From positions 23,560 to 87,559 of the forward strand of contig JAIQEV010000009.1 of assembly GCA_020073585.1 (NCBI GenBank): a DNA stretch of 64,000 bases, in the 5' to 3' direction. The translations under genes and the position numbers were made by a program. Source of the DNA: Terriglobia bacterium. GTDB taxonomy: Bacteria; Acidobacteriota; Terriglobia; Acidiferrales; UBA7541. Position 1 is the first letter of the stretch. Each line of letters begins with the position of its first letter. The notes under the pieces are model-generated. The model saw only the letters and a program-made list of their open reading frames with translations. It was not told the origin of the DNA and did not search any database. Below, in pieces: positions 41,597-50,044 of this stretch.

Positions 41597-44014
41597 TCAG
41601 GGCATATACATCCACAGGTCGTTCAGATCTCCGACGCTCCCAGCCGAATCGTAGCCCCAGCCACCGAAGAACCACAGGTTTCCGTTGCCATCCTTCCAGC
41701 CAGCCAGGCCAGCGAGAGGCCACCGGCCCCCAGGGACATTGCCGGGGGCGGTCGTACCCTGTGTGCCATACGTGCCCGTCTGGCCCGTGAGGTTCGACCC
41801 GCTCATCCACGTCCACTGGCCGCCGCTGTACTTCCACAAATCATTGAGACATCCTTGCGGTCCCGAGGCAGCGTAGCCGTATCCACCGAAGAGCCAGACG
41901 TTGCCCGAGGCATCCGTCCATGCCAGGGGCGTTTGCCGTCCTCCGGGGGTGTTGCTTGCGGCTGCCGCACCTTTCGTGCCGTAGGTGCCCATCGGGTTCG
42001 TGACGTTGGATCCACCCATCCAGGTCCACTGCCCGCCACTGTATTTCCACAAGTCGTTGAGAGCGCCCGCTGTCGCTGCTGTTCCGGTCGCATCGACACC
42101 CTTCCCGCCGAAAAGCCATAAATTGCCGCTACTATCGGTCCAACCGGCGGCCCATCGCCGCGCCCCGGGAACATTGCTCGCGGACGCCACGCCCTGTGTG
42201 CCATAGGTGCCGTTTTGCCCCGCAAGGTTGGATCCGCTCATCCACGTCCATTGCCCCGCACTGTACTTCCACAGATCGTTCAGATACGAGGCTGTCCCGG
42301 CCGAATCGTATCCCCATCCCCCGAAGAGCCATAAATTCCCCGACGCATCGGTCCAGGTGACCGCATTGCTTCGCGCCCCGGGAACATTGCTCGCGGAAGC
42401 CACGCCCAACGTCCCATACGTGCCCTTTTGGCCCACAAGGTTGGAGCCGCTCATCCACGTCCATTGCCCCGCACTGTACTTCCACAGATCGTTCAGATAC
42501 GAGGCTGTCCCGGCCGAATCGTAACCATTTCCACCGAAGAGCCATACATTTCCGGACCCATCCGTCGAGGAAACCGAATCCAACCGTGCTCCCGGATAGT
42601 TGCTCGCGCTCGCGGTACCCTGTGTGCCATACGTGCCTTTCTGCCCGACGAGGTTGGACCCGGCCATCCAGGTCCATTGGCCGGCGCTATATTTCCACAG
42701 ATCGTTGAGAACGGAGAGCGTTCCGGCGGAATCAAAACCAAATCCGCCGAACACCCAGAAATTTCCCGACGCATCGGTCCAGCCGGCGGCAGGTTGCCGC
42801 CCTCCCGGCACATTGCTCGGTGCACTTGTGCCCAGCGTGCCGTAGACGCCCGTCTGCCCGGCGGTATTGGCGCCCTTCATCCAGGTCCATTGCTTATGCC
42901 CGCAATCCACGTTGACGTTCGTGACGTTAGCGTTCGCCGTTCCGCTGCCGTTCGTCACCGCGCAGGTCTGGGCCGGCGCCGAAGGCTGCGTAAGGACTGT
43001 CACGTTATATGTGCTGCTGTCGTTGATGGCGGTGGCAAATGTAAAACTCCCATTGGCGTTGATCAGCAGATTGTCGCCGCCGTTGTTCTGCAGGACCAGC
43101 CCGCCGCCGCTCCCCGCTAGGTTCACTACCGTGCCGCCGATCGTGTAGGTGACCGTGGTGCAGGTCACCTGAACATTGGTGATGTTGGCGTTCGCCGTTC
43201 CGCTGCCGTTCGTCACCGCGCAGATCTGTTTCGGCGACGAAGGCTGGGTAAGCACTGTGACGTTATACGCGCCCCCGTTGCTGACCGCGGTGGTGAACGT
43301 GAAACTCCCGTTGGCGCTGATCGTCAGGTTATTGCCGCCGTTGTTCTGCAACACCAGCCCTGTCCCGGCCAGGCCGGAAACCGTGCCGCCGATCGTGTAC
43401 GTGATCGCGGTGCAGGTCACCTGGACATTGGTGACGTTGCCGGTTGCCGTTCCGCTGCCGTTCGTCACCGCGCAGATTTGTGCCGGCGCCGAAGGCTGGG
43501 TAAGGACTGTAACGTTATACGTGGTGCTGTCGTTGATGGCGGTGGTAAACGTAAAGCTTCCATTGGCGCTGACCGCCAGGTTGTTGCCGCCGTTGTTCTG
43601 CAACACCAGCCCTGTCCCGGCCAGGCCGGAAACCGTGCCGCCGATGGTGCGGGTGACCGTCGTGCAGGTCACCTGAACATTGGTGACGTTGGCGGTCGCT
43701 GTTCCGCTGCCGTTCGTCACCGCGCAGGTCTGTGCCGGCGACGAAGGCTGGGTAAGCACTGTCACGTTATACGAGGTGCCGTCGTTGATGGCGGTGGTAA
43801 ACGTAAAGCTTCCATTGGCGCTGATCGCCAGGTTGTTGCCGCTGTTGTTCTGCAAGACCAGCCCTGTCCCGGCCAGGCCGGAAACCGTGCCCCCGATCGT
43901 GTGCGTGACGGCAGGGGGCGGCAACGGGCTACTTCCGCCACCGCAGGCAACGAGAAATAGTGACGACCACGCGAGCGCTACGGGGAGCGAAAGTCTTAGG
44001 GCCGCCTTCATCAC
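41597..44014 (-). CDS. lipoprotein with four tandem beta repeats and a kelch propeller
   Basis: This 805-residue protein has a lipoprotein signal ending in LVAC (Cys about residue 24). Residues about 36-355 are four near-identical repeats of about 79 residues. Each starts TIGGTVSGLAGTGLVLQNN and contains SANGSFTFTTAI and the pair CAVTNGSG...VTC, which may form a disulphide in each unit. Then come six or seven kelch-type units of about 68 residues (WTDASGNLWLFGGWGYDSAG, then LNDLWKYSAGQWTWMSGSN). It should be an outer-membrane-anchored stalk with a beta-propeller head that binds glycan or protein. The start is GTG at 44014, nine bases after AAGGAG; ATG 44011 is the alternative. Confidence 0.88.
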   Translation of the reverse strand: MMKAALRLSLPVALAWSSLFLVACGGGSSPLPPPAVTHTIGGTVSGLAGTGLVLQNNSGNNLAISANGSFTFTTAINDGTSYNVTVLTQPSSPAQTCAVTNGSGTATANVTNVQVTCTTVTRTIGGTVSGLAGTGLVLQNNGGNNLAVSANGSFTFTTAINDSTTYNVTVLTQPSAPAQICAVTNGSGTATGNVTNVQVTCTAITYTIGGTVSGLAGTGLVLQNNGGNNLTISANGSFTFTTAVSNGGAYNVTVLTQPSSPKQICAVTNGSGTANANITNVQVTCTTVTYTIGGTVVNLAGSGGGLVLQNNGGDNLLINANGSFTFATAINDSSTYNVTVLTQPSAPAQTCAVTNGSGTANANVTNVNVDCGHKQWTWMKGANTAGQTGVYGTLGTSAPSNVPGGRQPAAGWTDASGNFWVFGGFGFDSAGTLSVLNDLWKYSAGQWTWMAGSNLVGQKGTYGTQGTASASNYPGARLDSVSSTDGSGNVWLFGGNGYDSAGTASYLNDLWKYSAGQWTWMSGSNLVGQKGTYGTLGVASASNVPGARSNAVTWTDASGNLWLFGGWGYDSAGTASYLNDLWKYSAGQWTWMSGSNLAGQNGTYGTQGVASASNVPGARRWAAGWTDSSGNLWLFGGKGVDATGTAATAGALNDLWKYSGGQWTWMGGSNVTNPMGTYGTKGAAAASNTPGGRQTPLAWTDASGNVWLFGGYGYAASGPQGCLNDLWKYSGGQWTWMSGSNLTGQTGTYGTQGTTAPGNVPGGRWPLAGLAGWKDGNGNLWFFGGWGYDSAGSVGDLNDLWMYMP
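42905..43910 (-). repeat. four tandem ~237-bp coding repeats
   Basis: Four copies of a unit of about 237 bp code for the stalk domains of the lipoprotein. Copies match closely at the DNA level, including third codon positions, which suggests recent expansion or gene conversion. Confidence 0.8.
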
Positions 44015-44243
44015 AGTCGTTTTCTCCTTAGCTGTTTACGCGCCAGCTTTTCGCTCGGGCGAGCTACTGCCGCGCCGCGTGCCCCGCCAATGGAATGCAA
44101 GCAATCTTGCAAAATCCAAGTCGTGTCGAGCACTCTCAGTCAGTGTGCTATCTGTGCAAATGGGGAGTCAATAGTACGGCTAGCCATTACCCGCGGGCGG
44201 CCGTCCTCTTCTAATCTAGCTCCTGAAATCCCGCCCCGCGCCC

Positions 44244-46226
44244 CTACGGCGCCGTGACCAGCGGCAGCTCGATGTAGCTCGCCTGTCCCGGCGCGTGGTA
44301 TATCCTCTGCACCGCCTTCTTGTAATCCCCGGGCTTGGCCCAGAAGATGTTCTTCACGAACGTCTGCGGATTGCGGTCATACAGCGGGAACCAGCTCGAT
44401 TGCACCTGCACCATGATCCGGTGTCCCGGCAAAAACACGTGGTTCGCCGTGGGCAGCGCGAAGCGGTAGGGAAGCGCCTTGTCCGCCTCGATCGCTTTCG
44501 CCGTCTCCAGGCTCTCGCGATAGCGCCCGCGGAATATGTCCGCGGAAACCATCAACTGGTAGCCGCCCATCTCCGGCTGGCTGGCCACCTCGTCCGGATA
44601 CACGTCAATCAGCTTCACCACCCAGTCCGCATCCGTCCCGCTGGTCGAAGCCACCAGGTTGACCACCGGCTGCCCGCTGATCTTCACCGCCGCGCTCAGC
44701 ACGTCCGAGACAAACGCCACCACGTCCGGCCTCCCCGACGCCTCGCGCTGGTCATCCACCAGCCACCGCGGCCAGGTCAGCCCTTTGTTCTCGTCATACC
44801 CGACAGGCCGGATCGGCCGCGCCCGGAACGGCACCGGCTTCGCCGGATCGGAAACGTATTCGTCGTACGGCGCTTCTCCGGCCTTCGCCGCGGCAAACCC
44901 CAGCTTCAGCCCCGCTTCCAGATACAGCGGCGTCGCCTTCACCGTGCAGCCGCTCGCGCAGCCCGCCGGCCATCCCGGCAGCCGCCTCCAGGTGTTCGTC
45001 CCGGTCTCAAACGCGGTGACCGCCGCAACCTCCGCCTTCGGCGCTCCGTCCTTCAGATACTGGTCCAGGAACGGCCGCAGGATCTCCCGCCGGAAATAGA
45101 GTCCCGTGTCGCTGTTGAATTTCAGCGCGCCCAGCGTGCTCCCGTCTCCGATCTCCTGCCCGTGATGCCACGGCCCCAGCACCAGGAACACCTTGTCGTT
45201 TCCCGTGTCCTTCGGCTTGAGCGCCTTGTACACCGCGATCGGGCCGTAGATGTCCTCCTGGTCCCACAGGCTGTGCACCAGCATCACCGGAACCTTCAGC
45301 GGCTGCCCCGCGAGAATCTTGTCCATCGCCTGCTCCTGCCAGAAGGCGTCGTAGCTCGGATGCTCCAGAATCTTTCGCCAGAAGCCGACCTGCTCGAGGC
45401 CCCGCCGCCGTCCCAGTTCCCCCGCCGAGCCCGCCTGCAGGAACATGTCGTAATCGTCGTAGTGGCTGGTCCACCACTTCTCGTCGTTCTTCCGCGTCGC
45501 CTCCTGCTCGTAGATATACGGCATATTCTGCTGCCGGAACGCCCCGTTGTGGAACCAGTCGTCCCCCATCCATCCGTCCACCATCGAATTCATGGGCACC
45601 GCCACTTTCAGCGCCGGGTGCGGATTCACCAGCGCCATCAGCGGCAAAAACCCGTCGTAGGAAATCCCCAGGATTCCCACCTTGCCGTTGCTTTCCGGAA
45701 TGTTCTTCACCAGCCACTCGATCGTGTCGTAGGTGTCCGTCGCATGGTCCACTGCGGTGGGATTCAGCGGCCCGTGCAGCGGCCGCGTCATCACGTAGTC
45801 GCCCTCCGAGCCGTATTTCCCGCGCACGTCCTGCACCACCCGGATGTACCCGCCCTCGACGATCACCTCCGTCGCATTGTCGTAGCCCTGCAGGATCGGC
45901 CCCAGGTGCGCGCTTTCCGCATGGCTGGTCAGATCCGTCGCGTTGTACGGCGTCCGCGTCAGCAGGATCGGCGCGCCCTTGGCGCCTTTGGGCACCACAA
46001 TGACCGTATGCAGCTTCACCCCGTCGCGCATCGGGATCATCACCTCGCGCTTCACGTAGTCGAAGCTCTCCGTCACCGCCACGAACTTCTCCGGCGTCTC
46101 GCTTGCCAGCGCCGCATCTTTCGCCGCCGCCGGGGCCGTCTGCGCCGCGCACGGTTCCACCGGCAACAGCGCCAGCAGCGCCGCCGCGAAAATCACCACC
46201 ACACGAATCCGGTCAATCAATTTCAT
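44244..46226 (-). CDS. CocE/NonD (S15-type) hydrolase, alpha-amino-acid ester hydrolase-like
   Basis: This 660-residue protein has a signal peptide (VVIFAAALLALLPVEPCAA). The catalytic alpha/beta domain has the nucleophile in GILGISYDGFLPLMAL, an Asp in VHSLWDQEDIYGP and a His in LGPWHHGQ. A cap domain and a C-terminal jelly roll (from about 430; e.g. PGHRIMVQVQSSWFPLYDRNP) follow. PMNSMVDGWMGDDWFHNGAFRQ resembles alpha-amino-acid ester hydrolases and glutaryl-ACA acylases, which act on amide and ester bonds of amino acids. The natural substrate is unknown. GGAGAG precedes ATG 46226, and two tandem palindromes lie 23-66 bases upstream. Confidence 0.88.
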   Translation of the reverse strand: MKLIDRIRVVVIFAAALLALLPVEPCAAQTAPAAAKDAALASETPEKFVAVTESFDYVKREVMIPMRDGVKLHTVIVVPKGAKGAPILLTRTPYNATDLTSHAESAHLGPILQGYDNATEVIVEGGYIRVVQDVRGKYGSEGDYVMTRPLHGPLNPTAVDHATDTYDTIEWLVKNIPESNGKVGILGISYDGFLPLMALVNPHPALKVAVPMNSMVDGWMGDDWFHNGAFRQQNMPYIYEQEATRKNDEKWWTSHYDDYDMFLQAGSAGELGRRRGLEQVGFWRKILEHPSYDAFWQEQAMDKILAGQPLKVPVMLVHSLWDQEDIYGPIAVYKALKPKDTGNDKVFLVLGPWHHGQEIGDGSTLGALKFNSDTGLYFRREILRPFLDQYLKDGAPKAEVAAVTAFETGTNTWRRLPGWPAGCASGCTVKATPLYLEAGLKLGFAAAKAGEAPYDEYVSDPAKPVPFRARPIRPVGYDENKGLTWPRWLVDDQREASGRPDVVAFVSDVLSAAVKISGQPVVNLVASTSGTDADWVVKLIDVYPDEVASQPEMGGYQLMVSADIFRGRYRESLETAKAIEADKALPYRFALPTANHVFLPGHRIMVQVQSSWFPLYDRNPQTFVKNIFWAKPGDYKKAVQRIYHAPGQASYIELPLVTAP

Positions 46227-46248
46227 GGGACTCTCTCCGAAGTGAGGT

Positions 46249-46292
46249 TGACCGCTATGCGGTCACACATACCGTTGACCGCTTCGCGGTCA
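46249..46292 (-). repeat. two tandem perfect palindromes upstream of the S15-type gene
   Basis: TGACCGC-TAT-GCGGTCA (46249-46265) and TGACCGC-TTC-GCGGTCA (46276-46292) are 27 bases apart, each followed by CACA. They lie just upstream of the hydrolase start, so they are candidate operators or transcript hairpins. Confidence 0.6.
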
Positions 46293-46358
46293 CACTTGAA
46301 AAAATAGGAAGCGTTCTCCAAGCTATCTCATCAATTCCCGGGACGCCCCGCCATACGC

Positions 46359-46517
46359 CGTCATTTCGAGCGAAGCGCGGTTTTTGCGCTCCGAATGCTC
46401 TTACGGAGCGAGGAGCCGCTGCCCCTTCGCCCGCGTTGTTGGCGGGCGAAGAATCTCTCTTCTTGTCGCCACCCACCCCACACCGTCATTTCGAGCGGAG
46501 CGAGAAATCTCTCTTCG
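46359..46517 (+). repeat. two copies of the CGTCATTTCGAG hairpin repeat
   Basis: Copy one (46359-about 46465) is long, with two inserted hairpins between the conserved ends. Copy two (46484-46517) is the simple form, CGTCATTTCGAGCGGAGCGAG then AAATCTCTCTT. More copies are at 54802-56578. Confidence 0.85.
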
Positions 46518-47013
46518 CTTTTTGCATTTATAGGAAGCGCTCAAGCATCCATTGCGGCGCGGCCACTCAGCCGCATCGCAGCCGGTTCCGAGCACTCGCG
46601 GACGTGCGCCCCGTTCCGGCGACTGAGCCGCGCGATTATATCCTTGGTGCGGCTCCCCATGCCACCCGCATATTCCCCACGTGTGCCAGCGCGCTTACGC
46701 TCGAAATTGCGGCCGGGTGTGTACATGCTCCTTGGGATGGCGGGGGACTTCCCCTGACTTGTATCGCGCTTGACAGTAAAATGTCCGTTCGGCAATACCG
46801 AAGTTTGTTTTTTATTGCGGAGCCCCGGAATGGGCCGGTTCTGTGATGCGATCACCAACCAGGCTGTCTCCTATTTTATGCTTGACAACTACGCGCAGAT
46901 TCATATAATCAGATTTGTTACGTTTAGAATTGGTAGTATTTCCGTGGGCCCTTTCCGGTAGCGCGCAGCGCTTACGATCCGAATGGATCGCTGGATCTTC
47001 GGAAGGTGTTCCG
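46518..47013. other. non-coding region with the first copy of a 65-bp repeat
   Basis: No gene seen. TTGACA at 46770-46775 precedes the repeat at 46774-46836. The stretch after it, up to the ATG at 47014, is AT-richer. Confidence 0.45.
46774..46836 (+). repeat. 65-bp imperfect direct repeat, copy A
   Basis: It begins CAGTAAAATGTCCGTTCGGC and ends AATGGGCC. It matches 49978-50044 with a few substitutions and small gaps. Copy B contains the start codon of the oxidoreductase at 50038; copy A is followed by unrelated sequence. Confidence 0.75.
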
Positions 47014-47796
47014 ATGGACAGATTTCGTAGCCTCCTCGTACTTCTCGCGGTCTCTTTCGTAACCGCTCCTGCAGTTGCTCAATCCCTCGACGACCTTGTC
47101 GCGCAGTCGCAACTGATCTTTCGGGGCACCATCGTCAAGCTTGGCGCATCGACGCTGCACGAAGTCCCTCTGGCCGGCAATATGGCGATTGTGCGCGTCG
47201 ACCTGATTCTCGACGCGGCCAGCGCGTACGCAGATCTGGCCGGACACAACGTCACAGTTGTGCTTAAGAACCCCAAGTCTGCGCGCGCTGGCGAGAAGCG
47301 AACTTTCTTCACTGCTAGCTGGCTATTTGGCCGGAGCATCGGAGTGCGCGAAGTTGGGAGCTTCGCGACGGGAGCGATGGCGCCATTATCCGTGCCTGAT
47401 GTCGCGGCCTCGCGTCGGCGCATCGCGGAGGCACGGCTTCGCGCGCGCCTCGGGCTCGCGGCGCAAATCATTCAGGGCGAAGTCATGGCCATCCGTCCCC
47501 AGGCTCGTGCCAATCCGCCGTCCTCGGAGCACGACCCCGACTGGTGGCTCGCCACGATCCGCGTGGATGAAGCGATTAAGGGTAGCAAGAGCGACGAAGT
47601 GATCGTGGCATTTCCCAATAGCACGGATGTCGTCTGGGCGATAGCGCCCAAGTTCGTCGTCGGCCAGAAAGGCGTGTGGATTCTCCGCCGGGCGGACCTC
47701 CTCGGTGTGCTCGCGCCCGAGTACCTGACTGCGCTCGATCCACACGACGTCCAGCCAATGGAGAGCGCGGCCCGTATCCGTGCGCTCGCGAAATAA
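47014..47796 (+). CDS. secreted protein of unknown function
   Basis: This 260-residue protein has a signal peptide (LLVLLAVSFVTAPAVAQ). The mature part has two related-looking segments: LDDLVAQSQLIFRGTIVKLGAS at about 24-45 and LAAQIIQGEVMAIRPQ at about 152. Each is followed by a strand-rich region with VRVDLILDA or IRVDEAIKG. This suggests an internal duplication of a small beta domain typical of metal- or ligand-binding exported proteins. I do not recognise a named family. It is followed after 32 bases by a secreted BNR protein, and both lie inside the segment bracketed by the 65-bp repeats. Confidence 0.7.
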   Translation: MDRFRSLLVLLAVSFVTAPAVAQSLDDLVAQSQLIFRGTIVKLGASTLHEVPLAGNMAIVRVDLILDAASAYADLAGHNVTVVLKNPKSARAGEKRTFFTASWLFGRSIGVREVGSFATGAMAPLSVPDVAASRRRIAEARLRARLGLAAQIIQGEVMAIRPQARANPPSSEHDPDWWLATIRVDEAIKGSKSDEVIVAFPNSTDVVWAIAPKFVVGQKGVWILRRADLLGVLAPEYLTALDPHDVQPMESAARIRALAK

Positions 47797-47828
47797 TCGG
47801 TCGTTTCCGCGCACACGCAGATGGGGGT

Positions 47829-49844
47829 ATGAAGATGTTCCAGAAACGATCTCTCGATGCCGTTCTCAAGAAAGTGCTGACATGCGCTCTCCTCCTCTTC
47901 GCGGCGCAGTCCATTGCAGCCGCCCAGGCGGTGCACGTAGTTAACATTGTGCCGCAGTCGCGCAGCGACGAGTCTCGCACCGACAGCGAGCCGAATCTGG
48001 CCGTCAACCCCCTAAACGTGCTGCAGATGGCCGCCTCCGCGTTCACCCCCGATCCCGCCGGCGGCGCCAACGCGCCGATCTACATCTCGACGGACGGTGG
48101 CGCAACCTGGGCGCTGAACTCCATCGTGCCTGGCAACAACGCCGTCTCCGGCACCGGCGATATCACATTGCGTTTCGGGAGCACCAGCGGCGTGCTCTAC
48201 GCAGCCATCCTCCGGGGCGACCTCGCGTTTCAGCTCAACATCCTGCGCACCGCAAACTTCACGGCTGCCACCACCATGGACCCGCTCGTCAACCGGGCCA
48301 CGGATGACCAGCCCTACGTGCAGGCGCTCAGCGTGCTCACGGGCGGCGTTTCAGCCGATCATGTCTACGTCGGGAATAACAACATCTCCCTGCGGCTGCC
48401 GGTCGGAAACACCGCGTCGGTAGACCTGTCGCAGGATGCAGCTACAGCTCCCGCACCGGCGGGCTTTACAACCACGTCCGTCGAACCACGGGTCACCGCG
48501 GCCCTGCCGTCACCTCCCCCACCGCCGCCCCCGGCGCGCCGCCAAGACGGCCCTTCCGTGCGCACTGCGATTCACGGTTCCGGCGTCGTCTACGCCGCAT
48601 ACTTCGGTTGGCGGACGTTCGGCGCCCCGAACACTTCTGACGTGGTAGTCGCGCGTGACAACAACTTTGGGGCGAGCGCGGCGCCTTTCACCGACCTGAT
48701 CGATGCCATGGACCGCCTCGCCGGCGTGCGGGTAATGACGGGCGTACAGATTCCTGCGCTCGGCACCCTGCTCGGCAATCAACGCATCGGCAGCTCGCTT
48801 TCGATCGTCGTCGATCCCAACAACTCGCAGCGTGTCTATCTCGCTTGGGCCGACGGTGCGAATGCTGCGGCCTATACCATTCACGTGCGGGTATCGACGG
48901 ATTCCGGGCAGAACTGGGGAAACGCGGACATCCGAAGCGTCACCAGTGCCACCAATCCCTCACTCGCCGTCTCTACCGCAGGCAAACTCGGCTTCTTGTA
49001 CCAGCGGCTCATCGCTGCTGCGGGTGGCGGCGCGGGAACCTGGGAGACGCATCTCGAGCTAACGACGGACAACTTCGTTACTGCTCCGAAAGATATCCTG
49101 CTACACCGCGCACTCGACAACGTAGGAGGGGCAGGCGGCGCTGGACCTCTCGGAGACTACAACCATCTCCTGAGTGTCGGCACGGTGTTCTATGGTATTT
49201 TCTCGGCGAACAACACCCCGGACGCCGCGAACTTTCCCAGCGGCGTCACCTACCAGCGTCGCGCCAATTTCACGACGCAAACCTTGCTCGGCAACGACGG
49301 CGTTACTGCCGTGAATGCGTCCATCGATCCCTTCTTCTTCCGGGTGACCGAGTCTTTCAAAATTCGCTGCCCGCTTGACCCGCGCCATTGCAGCATCGTG
49401 CGGAAACCGCCCCTGGATCGAGGCCTGATCAAGCTGAAGTGTCCCCTCGGCTCCAACTTGCAGGAATGTGTGGTCTTCGACCCTCTGCCGCGCAACTGTC
49501 TGATTAAATTCTCGTGCCCAGGCTGCCCTCCGGGCGGTCTATGTCCTCCCTTCTACAACATTTATTTCGAAGGTTTGAAAAACATCTGGGAGGTCGGCCT
49601 GTTCGACGGCAAAGGCGAGCCCGTCCTGTATTCCGTGAGCCCGCGCGGTCGTGGAGTCGTGCTGACTTTCCGGCCGTCCAAGGAGAACTTCCGATCGGGC
49701 AGCATCGGCGACTACACACTCGCCTTCCACCTGACGTCGAAGGGGAAGCGCGGCGTCGAGTATCCGATCAGAACGAGTCTCCAAGTGCGTGAGACGCCCT
49801 ATGTCGTGGCGCCAGGAGGCGTGGTCAACCTCTCAAAAAGGTGA
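47829..49844 (+). CDS. secreted BNR/sialidase-fold protein
   Basis: This 671-residue protein has a signal peptide (VLTCALLLFAAQSIAAAQ). Residues about 30-500 form a propeller with Asp-box motifs (YISTDGGATWAL, RVSTDSGQNWG). A Pro/Arg linker (PPPPPPPARRQDGP) interrupts it near residue 227. From about 520 a Cys-rich segment (KIRCPLDPRHCS, KLKCPLGSN, KFSCPGCPPGGLCPP) leads into a C-terminal beta-sandwich of about 100 residues. It differs from the BNR protein at 25003, so it is not a simple duplicate. Sialidase catalysis is not supported by visible residues. The start at 47829 follows GGGGG. Confidence 0.75.
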   Translation: MKMFQKRSLDAVLKKVLTCALLLFAAQSIAAAQAVHVVNIVPQSRSDESRTDSEPNLAVNPLNVLQMAASAFTPDPAGGANAPIYISTDGGATWALNSIVPGNNAVSGTGDITLRFGSTSGVLYAAILRGDLAFQLNILRTANFTAATTMDPLVNRATDDQPYVQALSVLTGGVSADHVYVGNNNISLRLPVGNTASVDLSQDAATAPAPAGFTTTSVEPRVTAALPSPPPPPPPARRQDGPSVRTAIHGSGVVYAAYFGWRTFGAPNTSDVVVARDNNFGASAAPFTDLIDAMDRLAGVRVMTGVQIPALGTLLGNQRIGSSLSIVVDPNNSQRVYLAWADGANAAAYTIHVRVSTDSGQNWGNADIRSVTSATNPSLAVSTAGKLGFLYQRLIAAAGGGAGTWETHLELTTDNFVTAPKDILLHRALDNVGGAGGAGPLGDYNHLLSVGTVFYGIFSANNTPDAANFPSGVTYQRRANFTTQTLLGNDGVTAVNASIDPFFFRVTESFKIRCPLDPRHCSIVRKPPLDRGLIKLKCPLGSNLQECVVFDPLPRNCLIKFSCPGCPPGGLCPPFYNIYFEGLKNIWEVGLFDGKGEPVLYSVSPRGRGVVLTFRPSKENFRSGSIGDYTLAFHLTSKGKRGVEYPIRTSLQVRETPYVVAPGGVVNLSKR

Positions 49845-49977
49845 TCGCCCGAAGGAGTTACTGAGCTTCCGCTTGCGCAAGTCTCCAGAAAACTCCAATG
49901 TACTCGTCTATATAACGCGCTCCCAAGGAACTGACCCGCTACAGACCTCCCCCGGGCTTGTGCCCCATCCCGAGGAA

Positions 49978-50044
49978 CAGTAGAATGTCCGTTCGGCAAT
50001 ACTGGAAGTTTGTTTTTCTATAGCGGGGTTCCTGGTAATGGGCC
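49978..50044 (+). repeat. 65-bp imperfect direct repeat, copy B
   Basis: This copy runs into the first codons of the oxidoreductase gene (ATGGGCC). See copy A at 46774-46836; the two bracket 3.1 kb with two secreted-protein genes. Confidence 0.75.
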
